A stretch of 64,000 bases of DNA from Paenibacillus uliginis N3/975 (lineage in GTDB: Bacteria; Bacillota; Bacilli; Paenibacillales; Paenibacillaceae), in NCBI RefSeq assembly GCF_900177425.1, contig NZ_LT840184.1, forward strand, positions 5,639,787-5,703,786, written 5' to 3'. The first letter of the stretch is position 1; every line of letters begins with the position of its first letter. Positions 50,831 through 59,037 of this stretch are shown here, piece after piece. The translations under genes and the position numbers were made by a program. Under the pieces are notes generated by a model that saw nothing but the letters and a program-made list of their open reading frames with translations, was not told the DNA's origin and searched no databases.

Positions 50831-52117
50831 ATGAAAAAGGGGTTTTTGAAAAGCGGATTAGCAGCACTGATCTCCCTTGCGATGTTGACAGCAGCCGGCT
50901 GCTCTGGCGGAGGCTCGAAGAGCGCAACAGACAACGCGCCGAACAGCAGTGATGCTAATTCCGGAGGAGCACCCGTCAAGATTGAGTACTTTCAAATGAA
51001 ACCGGAGGCCGTTAATGTTGTCAACGAACTCATAACGAAATTTGAACAGGCCAACCCGGGCATAACGGTCGAACAAAACAATGTTCCTAATCCGGAGAAT
51101 GTATGGACGATGAGGGTCTCTACCAATGATGCCCCCGCCGTCTTCACCCACTATCCCCATAACTCTATTTTTCAGAAAATGGCAAAGGAAGGTCGTGTGA
51201 TCGACCTTACCAATGATCCACTGATGGCTAATGTACAGCCTGCCATTGCGGACTTGAGTAAAATCGACGGCAAAAATTACATGGTTCCGATCGGAGTAGC
51301 AACACTCGGCATGTATTATAACAAGGACATTTTCGAAAGTCAGAACCTTCAGATTCCTACAACTTACTCGGAGCTGATGGAGACTGCAAAGAAGCTTCAG
51401 GATGCTGGCATTACACCGTTCTACTTTCATGATAAAGATTTCAACGGTATCCGTCAGGAAGTCGTCTATAAAATGGGGCAAACGATACCGGACGTTGAAT
51501 CATTCCTTGATGATGTCATGAATGGTAAAGCGCATATTACAGACAACCCGGCTTTCAAACCTTTCGCAGAAAAACTTCTAGCCCTTCGCGAGTATGGACA
51601 AAAAGATAATATGGGGACCGGCTATGATGACGCGCTTCGTGATTTCGCAAACGGTAAAACAGCCATGTGGTTCACAGGTATTTGGGCAATTAAAGAAATC
51701 AAAGAGTCAAGTCCCGATTTGAAATTCGCAATGTTCCCGCTCCCTACCGAAAATGCTGCAGATTTGAAAACACAGGTTTCGGTAGATACGGCTATTGGTA
51801 TTCCTGCCGATGGAAAAAACAAAGAAGAGGCCAAAAAGTTCATTGAGTTCATGTCCTCAAAGGAAAACGTAGAAACCTATTTGAGCATCGCCGGATATCC
51901 TTCCGGTATCAAGGATGTACAGACAGGCCTCCCGGAGATTAGCACGCTGACACAGCTTATATCGGACGGCAAGGTATATCCGACCATCGAGCGACTCTGG
52001 CCGCCAGGAATGAATGCCGAAGTGGGCAAAGCAACTCAGGAAATGTTCCTCACCAAAGACATTGACCAGTATTTGAAAACACTCGATACGATATTTTTCA
52101 ACAAATCTAATCAATAA
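50831..52117 (+). CDS. Sugar ABC transporter solute-binding lipoprotein (family 1)
   Basis: 428 residues. Lipoprotein signal peptide: MKKGFLKSGLAALISLAML, lipobox TAAGC (Cys near residue 23), then a Ser/Gly/Asn linker. Family 1 motifs: IEYFQMKPEAVNVVNELITKFEQANPGITVEQNNVPN, VPIGVATLGMYYNKDIF, FANGKTAMWFTGIWAIKEIKES. The substrate is likely an oligosaccharide, inferred from the family and neighbours. Start ATG follows AAAAGGAGCTGAAATA. Permease genes lie downstream after an attenuating hairpin. Confidence 0.92.
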   Translation: MKKGFLKSGLAALISLAMLTAAGCSGGGSKSATDNAPNSSDANSGGAPVKIEYFQMKPEAVNVVNELITKFEQANPGITVEQNNVPNPENVWTMRVSTNDAPAVFTHYPHNSIFQKMAKEGRVIDLTNDPLMANVQPAIADLSKIDGKNYMVPIGVATLGMYYNKDIFESQNLQIPTTYSELMETAKKLQDAGITPFYFHDKDFNGIRQEVVYKMGQTIPDVESFLDDVMNGKAHITDNPAFKPFAEKLLALREYGQKDNMGTGYDDALRDFANGKTAMWFTGIWAIKEIKESSPDLKFAMFPLPTENAADLKTQVSVDTAIGIPADGKNKEEAKKFIEFMSSKENVETYLSIAGYPSGIKDVQTGLPEISTLTQLISDGKVYPTIERLWPPGMNAEVGKATQEMFLTKDIDQYLKTLDTIFFNKSNQ

Positions 52118-52127
52118 CAATGCCAAT

Positions 52128-52180
52128 GAGGCGGAAATACCTTGGTTATGAGGAATCACTCCAGGATTTCCGCCTCTTTT
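52128..52180 (+). terminator. Hairpin between the solute-binding-protein and permease genes
   Basis: GAGGCGGAAAT / ATTTCCGCCTC (11 bp) followed by TTTT, 10 bp after the binding-protein stop and 20 bp before the permease start. Such partial terminators raise the ratio of binding protein to permease. Confidence 0.75.
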
Positions 52181-52198
52181 GCTTGATGGAGGTCGATT

Positions 52199-53080
52199 AT
52201 GAACATTCGAGGCTTGAAGCCGGGTACTGTATTTTTCTTGCTGACCTTACCTGCAGTACTACTGTATTGCTTATTCTTTTTAGCACCGGTATTTATCGGG
52301 TTCTACTATAGCTTGACGAATTGGGACGGATTTTCACTTTCCTATGACATGGTCGGATTACAAAATTACATAGACATTTTGCAGGATAAACGTTTCTTGA
52401 ACGGGCTTACCTTCACTATGCTGTATACCGTTATTGTCGTGATTGGAAAGCTCAGTGTTGCACTCATTCTGGCCTTGCTGCTGAGCCGTTCCCTGAAATT
52501 CCGTGGTTTGTTCCGATCCATTTATTTCTTCCCCGCTGTGTTGAGCATGATTACAGTCGGTTTGATGTTCAACCAGTTCTTTTACTCATTGTTTCCGCCG
52601 ATTGGTGAACAGCTCGGTATCGAATGGCTATCCCGCAATTTGCTTGGAAATCCGGACACAGCAATCTTTGGAATTGCTCTGACTAATATCTGGCAAGGCT
52701 TTGCCATTCCGATGGTCATCTTTATTGCCGGCTTATCCAATGTGCCGAAGGATATTATCGAAGCGTCCGTTATAGACGGTTCAACGCCTGTGCAACGATT
52801 TTTCTCGATCACCATTCCGTTCCTGATTCCGATGCTGACTGTCAACGTGGTACTTGCCATTAAGGGTGGTCTTACGGTGTTCGATTACATCGTGGCTATG
52901 ACGAACGGCGGACCCTCCCAATCAACGGAATCCCTGGGCTTTCTCATATACCAGCATGGCATGAGCGAGATGAAGTTTGGCTACGGGACAGCAGAAGCAA
53001 TCTATGTATTTATACTCATTGGTATCATCTCGTTTATACAGATTAAGCTTCTATCTAGAAAGGAGGTCGGACAGCAATGA
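52199..53080 (+). CDS. Sugar ABC transporter permease, MalF-like
   Basis: 293-residue membrane protein with six helices and the EAA loop NVPKDIIEASVIDGSTPVQRFFSITIPFLIPMLTVNVVLAIKGG. The N-terminal region LKPGTVFFLLTLPAVLLYCLFFLAPVFIGFYYSLTNWDGFSLSYDMVG is typical of carbohydrate permease family CUT1. ATG follows GATGGAGGTCGATT. It overlaps the second permease gene by four bases. Confidence 0.92.
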   Translation: MNIRGLKPGTVFFLLTLPAVLLYCLFFLAPVFIGFYYSLTNWDGFSLSYDMVGLQNYIDILQDKRFLNGLTFTMLYTVIVVIGKLSVALILALLLSRSLKFRGLFRSIYFFPAVLSMITVGLMFNQFFYSLFPPIGEQLGIEWLSRNLLGNPDTAIFGIALTNIWQGFAIPMVIFIAGLSNVPKDIIEASVIDGSTPVQRFFSITIPFLIPMLTVNVVLAIKGGLTVFDYIVAMTNGGPSQSTESLGFLIYQHGMSEMKFGYGTAEAIYVFILIGIISFIQIKLLSRKEVGQQ

Positions 53081-53904
53081 AGACACGGTTACCGTTTAAA
53101 ATGGTCAGCTATGCTTTTCTGGGAATCGGTGCATTGTTTATATTGGCTCCGATCTACCTGACTCTCTCGATTGCCATGAAGACACGGGCTGAGACGACAA
53201 CGAATTTTTTCTCACCTCCATCCAGCCTGTATCTTGATAATTTTATTTCGGTTATCAACAAGGCCAACTTCTGGGGAATGGTTCAAAATTCCGCCTTTAT
53301 TACGATCGTATCCCTGCTGTTTATGCTGATCGCTATTCCCATGGTGTCCTATGCAATCTCTCGTAACATAAACAATCTGTACTACAAATGGGTATACACC
53401 ATCATTCTTATGGGAATTTTTGTCCCGTTTCAAGCCATTATGCTGCCAATATACAGACATATGGGCAATTTGGAACTTCTTAATCAACCTGGATTGATTA
53501 TCATGTATGTAACCTTATCATTTTCACAGGGATTGTTTCTATGTGTCGGCTTCCTTAAGAATATTCCACTCGAACTTGATCAAGCTTCGAAGATCGATGG
53601 CTGCGGCGTCTGGCTGACGTTCAGCCGAATTATTTATCCATTGATGCTTCCAATTATCGCCACTATACTAATATTGAATAGTCTATGGATCTGGAACGAC
53701 TTCCAGCTGCCGCTAATTATGCTTAACCGTCATCCTGATTTTTGGACATTGCCGCTGTTTATTTACAATTTTAAAACCGAAAGCAGTTTTGATTATACTC
53801 TGGCTTTCGCAGCATTCTCGCTGTCCATGGCTCCAATTGCAATCGTGTACGTTTTTACGCAAAAGTATATTATTGGTGGATTGACCGAAGGGTCCATTAA
53901 ATAG
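53077..53904 (+). CDS. Sugar ABC transporter permease, MalG-like
   Basis: 275-residue membrane protein with six helices and the EAA loop NIPLELDQASKIDGCGVWLTFSRIIYPLMLPIIATILILNSLWIWNDF. Its start is inside the stop region of the first permease (ATGA overlap), preceded by AAGGAGGTCGGACAGCA. It is followed after 18 bp by the EEP-family gene. No sugar ABC ATPase is in the operon; a shared MsmX-type ATPase is expected from family knowledge. Confidence 0.92.
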   Translation: MKTRLPFKMVSYAFLGIGALFILAPIYLTLSIAMKTRAETTTNFFSPPSSLYLDNFISVINKANFWGMVQNSAFITIVSLLFMLIAIPMVSYAISRNINNLYYKWVYTIILMGIFVPFQAIMLPIYRHMGNLELLNQPGLIIMYVTLSFSQGLFLCVGFLKNIPLELDQASKIDGCGVWLTFSRIIYPLMLPIIATILILNSLWIWNDFQLPLIMLNRHPDFWTLPLFIYNFKTESSFDYTLAFAAFSLSMAPIAIVYVFTQKYIIGGLTEGSIK

Positions 53905-53922
53905 AGATGGGATGGATAAACA

Positions 53923-54708
53923 ATGAGTATAACCGCTATGACATTCAACTTACGTGTAAATGTTCCCACTGATGGCACTAACGCATGGCCTTATCGCAAG
54001 CACCGCGCGGCTGCAATCATCGCAGCTTCTGCTCCTGACATCTTTGGTACGCAAGAAGGTACTTCCGCTATGCTGAAGGATCTGGATGAAGCTTTGCCTG
54101 ACTATCATCGAATTGGAAACGGTCGCCTTGGAGAGGGAAACCACCCGAACGATGAATACTGTGCCATCTATTACAAGCATGCTGTATTAACACCATTAAA
54201 ACATGGACAATTCTGGCTGTCCGAAACAAGTAGCGAGCCTGGAAGCATCAGCTGGGACAGCAGTCTTCCCCGTATTTGCACCTGGGTTTGCTTCCAGAGT
54301 AAGAAGATTTCCGATTTCCAATTTTATGTCCTTAACACGCACTTTGACCATATGGGTCTGATTGCAAGACAAAAAAGCGCACAGCTGGTGCTGAAGCAAA
54401 TCCAGCAGTATCGCGAGAAGGATCAAATTCCCGTCATTCTCATGGGTGACTTTAATGCTTCCCCTGAACAACCGGAAATCACCACGCTAGGGCAGCAGCT
54501 GCAGAACGCCTATACCCTTCTCAGCGAGCCAGTCGGCTGTACGTTCCATGATTTCAAGGGCGGCCAAGACGGTGAGCCGATCGACTATATCTTTGCTACG
54601 TCAGATATCGAAATGACGGAAACCCATATACATCGCGATCAGATCGACGGTGGATTTCCCTCAGACCACTATGCTATTTCAGTTACTTGGAGACCTGCGA
54701 CCTCATAA
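53923..54708 (+). CDS. Endonuclease/exonuclease/phosphatase (EEP) family protein
   Basis: 261-residue cytoplasmic protein with the EEP active-site motifs: TFNLRVNVP (Asn), GTQEG (metal-binding Glu), FYVLNTHFDHMG (His), PVILMGDFNASPEQP (Asp, Asn), PIDYIFATSDI and FPSDHYAISV (Asp-His). In this type the substrate can be a phosphodiester of sugar/inositol or nucleic acid. Being the last gene of a sugar ABC operon, it may process the imported phosphorylated compound, by inference. The ATG follows GATGGGATGGATAAACA. Confidence 0.85.
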   Translation: MSITAMTFNLRVNVPTDGTNAWPYRKHRAAAIIAASAPDIFGTQEGTSAMLKDLDEALPDYHRIGNGRLGEGNHPNDEYCAIYYKHAVLTPLKHGQFWLSETSSEPGSISWDSSLPRICTWVCFQSKKISDFQFYVLNTHFDHMGLIARQKSAQLVLKQIQQYREKDQIPVILMGDFNASPEQPEITTLGQQLQNAYTLLSEPVGCTFHDFKGGQDGEPIDYIFATSDIEMTETHIHRDQIDGGFPSDHYAISVTWRPATS

Positions 54709-54731
54709 TCGAGTAAGGCTGTTGTAAAGTC

Positions 54732-54912
54732 GCTACAAGTACGAATCATTCCTCCACTCGCTCTTGCCCCCAAATTTCCTGAAATCAATGTAATATGGTT
54801 GAAATTTGGGGACAAAGGAGCGCCTGCTTTCGATGCGATCATTCCTTGGGAAAGCTTTTACCGCTATCGCTTCTCCGGAATCGATTCGTCCTCTCCGCTA
54901 CTCCCTGCACAT
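54732..54912. repeat. 181-bp dispersed structured repeat, copy 2
   Basis: Same length and block order as 22267-22447. Internal stem CCCCAAATTTC / GAAATTTGGGG, outer CGCTC / GAGCG, and an end-to-end pairing CGAATC-ATTCC with GGAATCGATTCG. It lies between convergent genes 24 bp after the EEP stop. Confidence 0.75.
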
Positions 54913-54941
54913 CCCCACTTTTAACCTGCGCTACAAACAGC

Positions 54942-54968
54942 AAGGCGAGCGAAAATTAAGCTCGCCTT
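54942..54968. terminator. Intrinsic terminator, convergent genes
   Basis: AAGGCGAGC / GCTCGCCTT stem with a 9-nt loop; T-tracts are weak on both strands. Confidence 0.6.
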
Positions 54969-54995
54969 CAATCCACTTTGGGAGAAGCTCTACAC

Positions 54996-56690
54996 TTACT
55001 CCAGCACAACCGTCGTGTATGGCGGCAAAGTAAGCTTGCTTCCGTTCAAAGCAGCTGCATCCCCCGTCGTTTTGGAAAGCACGGAAAAGGCAGGCTGGTC
55101 GCTCTTCGCCGCCAAATCGACCGTTTTCTCAACATCAGACAGGTTATGGACGACAAGCGCCTGTTTTTCCTTCGTGCGCCTTACATAGGCCATCACCTGT
55201 TCGTCGCCAGATGTAAACGAATTAATGGTTCCGTTCCGCAGAGCTGGCATCTCATTGCGCCACTGAATCAATAGGCGGTAGCGGGACAATAATGAATTCG
55301 GATCTTCCAGTTGTTGCTTCACCCCCTGAGTCCGGTTTTCCTTGTTATATTTCAACGCCTCCCAGGTCGTTTGACCCTGATCGCTACCCGTATTCGACCA
55401 GATCATCGGCTCCCGAATCTGCTCATCCGGTTTACCTCCCTGCATTCCAATTTCCTCGCCGTAATATATAAACGGATTTCCCGGCATCGTCAGGAGAATA
55501 CCTGCCGTCATTTTAGCCTGATCCACTTTGTTGTTCAGTTGTGTCATGACTCGGTTCTGATCGTGATTTGTTAGAAATACAGCATCTGTAAACGCCCCGC
55601 CTGACACTTTGCTGAACAAGTTGTACGTACGTTCCAGAGTAAAGGCCAGATTGTTGTCCTTCCCGTTCTGAGCGGCACTGATCATCTTCTCTCCCAGACC
55701 GAAGTTAAAGCCTGAGTCAAACGCTTTATCGAGATACGGAGCGATAGAACTGACGGCATTCTCCCACACCTCTCCAACGATATATGCATCGGGATTAATC
55801 TCGTTCATGCCGCTCCGGAATTCCTGCCACCAAGCCACATTCTTAGCTGTTGTGGCTTCGGATTTATCGGAAGCCAGATCCTCATAAATATGCTTTGCCG
55901 CATCCAGCCGAAATCCGTCGACTCCTTGCTCTAGCCAAAATTTCCCGATATCCTTCATTTCCTCTCGAACAGCTGGGTTGTCAAAGTTCAAGTCGGGCAT
56001 GCCGCCCCAGAAAGTGCCCATGTAATGGGCTCCGTTCTTCTCATGCCATGGATTTCCGCTCCCAGCGGCACTGGAACCGGACGGCTCCTTTCCCTGATCC
56101 TCAGCCCACAGGTACCAATCCCGTTTAGCGGACTTCTTATCCGAAGCGGCCTCAATGAACCACGGATGCTCCGTGCTGGAATGATTCACGACTAAGTCCA
56201 TAATCACTTTAATCCCACGTTTATCAGCCTCCGCCAACAGGTTTTTAAAATCCTCCATCGTTCCGTAATCGGGATGAATCTTACGGTAGTCGGTTACGTC
56301 ATATCCGTGGTAAGAAGGCGATGGATTAATAGGCATAAGCCAGATCCCCGTCACACCGAGATCGTCTGTCGTTTCAGGATTCCCGTCATTCAAATAATCG
56401 AGCTTCTCTGTCACACCATTCAAATCGCCAATCCCATCACCGTCAGAATCGTAAAATGAACGGACAAAAATTTCGTAATAAACATCCGAAGGCTGCTCGT
56501 CAACTTCCGCCTGTGCAATGACCGTCCCTTCCTTCTCCTTCGACTGTACCGGTTCCGTGATAGGAACTGGAGTCTCCCTAGCTTCAAGCTTTTCTCCACT
56601 GCCACAACCGGACAACAGTCCACCAAGGAGCGCAGCACTTGCAAGCCACGCTGTCATTTTTCGTATATGTATTTCTTTTAAATTCTTCAT
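54996..56690 (-). CDS. Extracellular alpha-amylase lipoprotein (GH13)
   Basis: 564 residues. Signal peptide with lipobox (LLGGLLSGCGSG), a Glu/Lys-rich linker, and a GH13 barrel: IFVRSFYDSDGDGIGDLNGVTEKLDYL, nucleophile Asp in DGFRLDAAKH, acid/base Glu in IVGEVWEN, and Asp in FLTNHDQNRV. A calcium-binding DSDGDGIGDLNG loop is present. Likely it degrades maltodextrins at the surface to feed the GH65 phosphorylase pathway. The start is ATG after AAAGGGAGATGATT. A CAAACGTTTG operator lies about 60 bp upstream. Confidence 0.92.
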   Translation of the reverse strand: MKNLKEIHIRKMTAWLASAALLGGLLSGCGSGEKLEARETPVPITEPVQSKEKEGTVIAQAEVDEQPSDVYYEIFVRSFYDSDGDGIGDLNGVTEKLDYLNDGNPETTDDLGVTGIWLMPINPSPSYHGYDVTDYRKIHPDYGTMEDFKNLLAEADKRGIKVIMDLVVNHSSTEHPWFIEAASDKKSAKRDWYLWAEDQGKEPSGSSAAGSGNPWHEKNGAHYMGTFWGGMPDLNFDNPAVREEMKDIGKFWLEQGVDGFRLDAAKHIYEDLASDKSEATTAKNVAWWQEFRSGMNEINPDAYIVGEVWENAVSSIAPYLDKAFDSGFNFGLGEKMISAAQNGKDNNLAFTLERTYNLFSKVSGGAFTDAVFLTNHDQNRVMTQLNNKVDQAKMTAGILLTMPGNPFIYYGEEIGMQGGKPDEQIREPMIWSNTGSDQGQTTWEALKYNKENRTQGVKQQLEDPNSLLSRYRLLIQWRNEMPALRNGTINSFTSGDEQVMAYVRRTKEKQALVVHNLSDVEKTVDLAAKSDQPAFSVLSKTTGDAAALNGSKLTLPPYTTVVLE

Positions 56691-56748
56691 AATCATCTCC
56701 CTTTCCATCGTCATCAATCTCAAATCCCAACACTACACAGAATAAATG

Positions 56749-56758
56749 CAAACGTTTG
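56749..56758. promoter_or_regulatory. LacI/CcpA-type operator CAAACGTTTG
   Basis: Perfect 10-bp palindrome, identical to the site upstream of the phosphoglucomutase gene (58261-58270). It lies upstream of the amylase start on the minus strand. It could bind the adjacent LacI protein or CcpA; the sequence fits both. Confidence 0.65.
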
Positions 56759-57023
56759 ATCAATTTTGACTTCAAAACAAGGAATACAGCGGTTATACTT
56801 GTAATAAACGCCAGTAAACGGCGTTCAATCATATATGTAGCCGCTTTCTTATTTATTCCATCATAACCTACACGGCTAATTTGTTAAATCGTTTGCACGA
56901 GTTCAGATTTAGCGGTTTTTAGCTTTTAAACAGCGATAATAAAAGCATTTCTCCGCTTTTCTAACGCTGCCTTCATTTTTTGAGAAGTTTGTGAATTTGT
57001 ACTCCTACTGTCTTCGATACGTA

Positions 57024-57073
57024 TTTACAAGGGTCCTGTTTAGAGATAAGATAACAGTGTGAAACCGTTTAAA
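57024..57073 (+). promoter_or_regulatory. Promoter and operator-like site for the LacI gene
   Basis: TTTACA, 17 bp, TAAGAT followed by GAAACCGTTTAAA (57061-57073), an imperfect LacI-type operator at the start site that would allow autoregulation. Confidence 0.55.
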
Positions 57074-57164
57074 AGACACTAGTTTATTGTCATTTCTACC
57101 AAGCGAAGCATATCAGTTCTTTAATATTTCGAAAAAAAGCAAACGGTTCCACTGGAGGTTTTTT

Positions 57165-58196
57165 ATGTCTGTAACGATAAAAGATGTAGCGAAAAAAGCG
57201 GGCGTATCCCCCTCCACCGTGTCCAGAGTTCTCTCCAATCATCCCAGAATCAGTCGAGAGACTTCACGTAAGGTCAAGGAAATCATGGAGGAAATGGGTT
57301 ACCACCCCAATATAATGGCTAAGAGCCTCGTCTCAAAGACGACCGAAAGCATCTGTGTCATTCTTCCTAAACCAGCTGAAGAATTGTTCCTTAACCTGTT
57401 TTTTATGGAATTAATCCGGGGGATCGTTACCCAAGCGAATCGATCGGGCTATGACGTGCTCATAAGCTCTGGTGGTAATGAGAAGGAAGAAGTCGAAGCC
57501 GTATCACGCCTACTTAACGGGCGTCGTGTAGACGGAGCCATTTTGCTGTATTCACGGCAGGAAGATCCTGTAGTGGAGTTTCTGAAGTCTCACAATTACC
57601 CTTTCGTGCTCGTGGGAAGAAGCGATAAATATCCCGATCTGCTGTCCGTGGATACCGACAACGTGCAGGCCGCATACGATGCAACCAAACACCTCATTTC
57701 CCTCGGCCATGAACGAGTCGGTTTTGTCAGTGGTCCGCCCAATCTGGTCGTATCGCAAGACCGGATGAAGGGATATGCTCAGGCCTTGGCTGATTCGGGA
57801 CTTGAAATGCGCAATGAATGGATTGTAGAAGGCGAGTTTTTACAGGACAGCGGGTACCGTGCCATGTCCTTCTTTATGAATCTACCGGAACGCCCAACTG
57901 CTCTTGTCATTGTGGACGATATCGTATCGTTCGGAGTGCTCCGCGGCTTACACGAATTGGGATACAAAGTACCTGAAGACGTGTCAATTATTAGCTTTAA
58001 CAACATTTCAATTACTGAATTATCAACGCCACCGCTGAGCAGTGTGGATATTGGTATTTACAATCTGGGATATACCGCCTCACAGGCGCTGATTCAAAGT
58101 ATCCGCCATGATGGCGAAACCGTGCTGCCGAACCGTTATATTATTCCGCACCGGTTAATGATTCGTGAATCTTCTATGTATTCCAGGCCTAAGTAG
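57165..58196 (+). CDS. LacI-family transcriptional regulator (MalR-like)
   Basis: 343 residues. HTH: SVTIKDVAKKAGVSPSTVSRVLSNHPRISRETSRKVKEIMEEMGYHPNIMAKSL. The sugar-binding domain includes LINGRRVDGAILLYSRQED and MGHERVGFVSGPP-like LGHERVGFVSGPPNLVVSQDRMKGYAQAL. It resembles MalR-type regulators of maltose utilisation, consistent with the adjacent amylase and phosphorylase genes. The start ATG follows CACTGGAGGTTTTTT. It should repress both directions in the absence of inducer. Confidence 0.92.
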   Translation: MSVTIKDVAKKAGVSPSTVSRVLSNHPRISRETSRKVKEIMEEMGYHPNIMAKSLVSKTTESICVILPKPAEELFLNLFFMELIRGIVTQANRSGYDVLISSGGNEKEEVEAVSRLLNGRRVDGAILLYSRQEDPVVEFLKSHNYPFVLVGRSDKYPDLLSVDTDNVQAAYDATKHLISLGHERVGFVSGPPNLVVSQDRMKGYAQALADSGLEMRNEWIVEGEFLQDSGYRAMSFFMNLPERPTALVIVDDIVSFGVLRGLHELGYKVPEDVSIISFNNISITELSTPPLSSVDIGIYNLGYTASQALIQSIRHDGETVLPNRYIIPHRLMIRESSMYSRPK

Positions 58197-58218
58197 GAAC
58201 AACACGGTAATTAAATAA

Positions 58219-58250
58219 AAGAAGCATGTCATGTGCTTCCTTTATTTTTT
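58219..58250 (+). terminator. Intrinsic terminator after the LacI gene
   Basis: GAAGCA-(7 nt)-TGCTTC stem followed by TTTATTTTTT; the T-rich tract merges with the next promoter's -10 (TATAGT at 58253). Confidence 0.65.
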
Positions 58251-58260
58251 CAGTATAGTA

Positions 58261-58270
58261 CAAACGTTTG
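58261..58270 (+). promoter_or_regulatory. LacI/CcpA-type operator upstream of the phosphoglucomutase-GH65 operon
   Basis: CAAACGTTTG placed just after a TATAGT -10 element (58253-58258), so it covers the likely transcription start. ATG of the first gene is 22 bp further. Confidence 0.7.
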
Positions 58271-58292
58271 CACTTAAATGGGAGGATCCCTT

Positions 58293-58943
58293 ATGACTAC
58301 GATTAATGCCTGTTTGTTTGATCTGGACGGTGTCCTTGTGGACACTGCCAAATACCACTTTATCGCTTGGAAACAGCTCGCTGAAGAGCTGGGCTTTACG
58401 TTCACGGAAGAGGATAATGAGCGTTTGAAAGGCGTCAGCCGCATGGCCTCTCTGGACATCCTGCTTGAAATCGGCGGGGTGAAGCTAGACGAAGAAACCA
58501 AGCTTGAGCTAGCCTCGAAGAAAAATGCTTGGTATGTCGATTATATTTCTAAAATGGACGACTCTGAAATTTTGCCAGGCGCCCTTGAATTCGTGAAGGA
58601 ACTGAAGTCGCAGGGCATCAAGGTTGCGCTTGGGTCCGCCAGCAAAAATGCGATGCTCATTCTGAATAATACGGGTCTCACGCCGTATTTTGATGCCATT
58701 ATCGATGGTACTAAAACGCAAAGCGCAAAGCCTGATCCGGAGGTATTCCTCCTCGGTGCTCAGGAGCTCGGGTTAACACCAGCCGAGTGCGTTGTATTCG
58801 AAGATGCGGAAGCCGGTGTTGAAGCCGCCATCCGTGCCGGAATGCGAAGCGTGGGCATCGGATCAACAACAACGCTGGGTCGTGCCAATCTGGTCGTACC
58901 CTCTCTGGCAGATTTCTCGTTTAACCGCCTGAAGGAACTGTAG
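58293..58943 (+). CDS. pgmB: Beta-phosphoglucomutase
   Basis: 216-residue HAD-IA enzyme converting beta-glucose-1-phosphate (from maltose phosphorolysis) to glucose-6-phosphate. Motif I is FDLDGVLVDTAKYHF (both Asp present), cap residues KGVSRMASLDILLE, motif II ALGSASKN, motif IV VFEDAEAGVEAA. The ATG follows GGGAGGATCCCTT. It precedes the GH65 phosphorylase gene by 94 bp and should be co-transcribed. Confidence 0.95.
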   Translation: MTTINACLFDLDGVLVDTAKYHFIAWKQLAEELGFTFTEEDNERLKGVSRMASLDILLEIGGVKLDEETKLELASKKNAWYVDYISKMDDSEILPGALEFVKELKSQGIKVALGSASKNAMLILNNTGLTPYFDAIIDGTKTQSAKPDPEVFLLGAQELGLTPAECVVFEDAEAGVEAAIRAGMRSVGIGSTTTLGRANLVVPSLADFSFNRLKEL

Positions 58944-59037
58944 CGCAGCGGCGATTTACGCGCATAGCCTCCCGTTTCAAAGGGCATAATCCATATTTTT
59001 GCAAGCTTTCATACCTAAACAAAAGGAGCCGGTGATT

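Larger units (their letters stand above)
56691..57164. other. 474-bp divergent intergenic region with LacI-type operators
   Basis: It separates the amylase (minus strand) and the LacI regulator (plus strand). It contains operator CAAACGTTTG at 56749-56758, a half-site AAATCGTTTGCAC near 56886-56898, an AACGCC/GGCGTT hairpin at 56807-56825, and the regulator's promoter with GAAACCGTTTAAA near 57061-57073. Confidence 0.6.
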
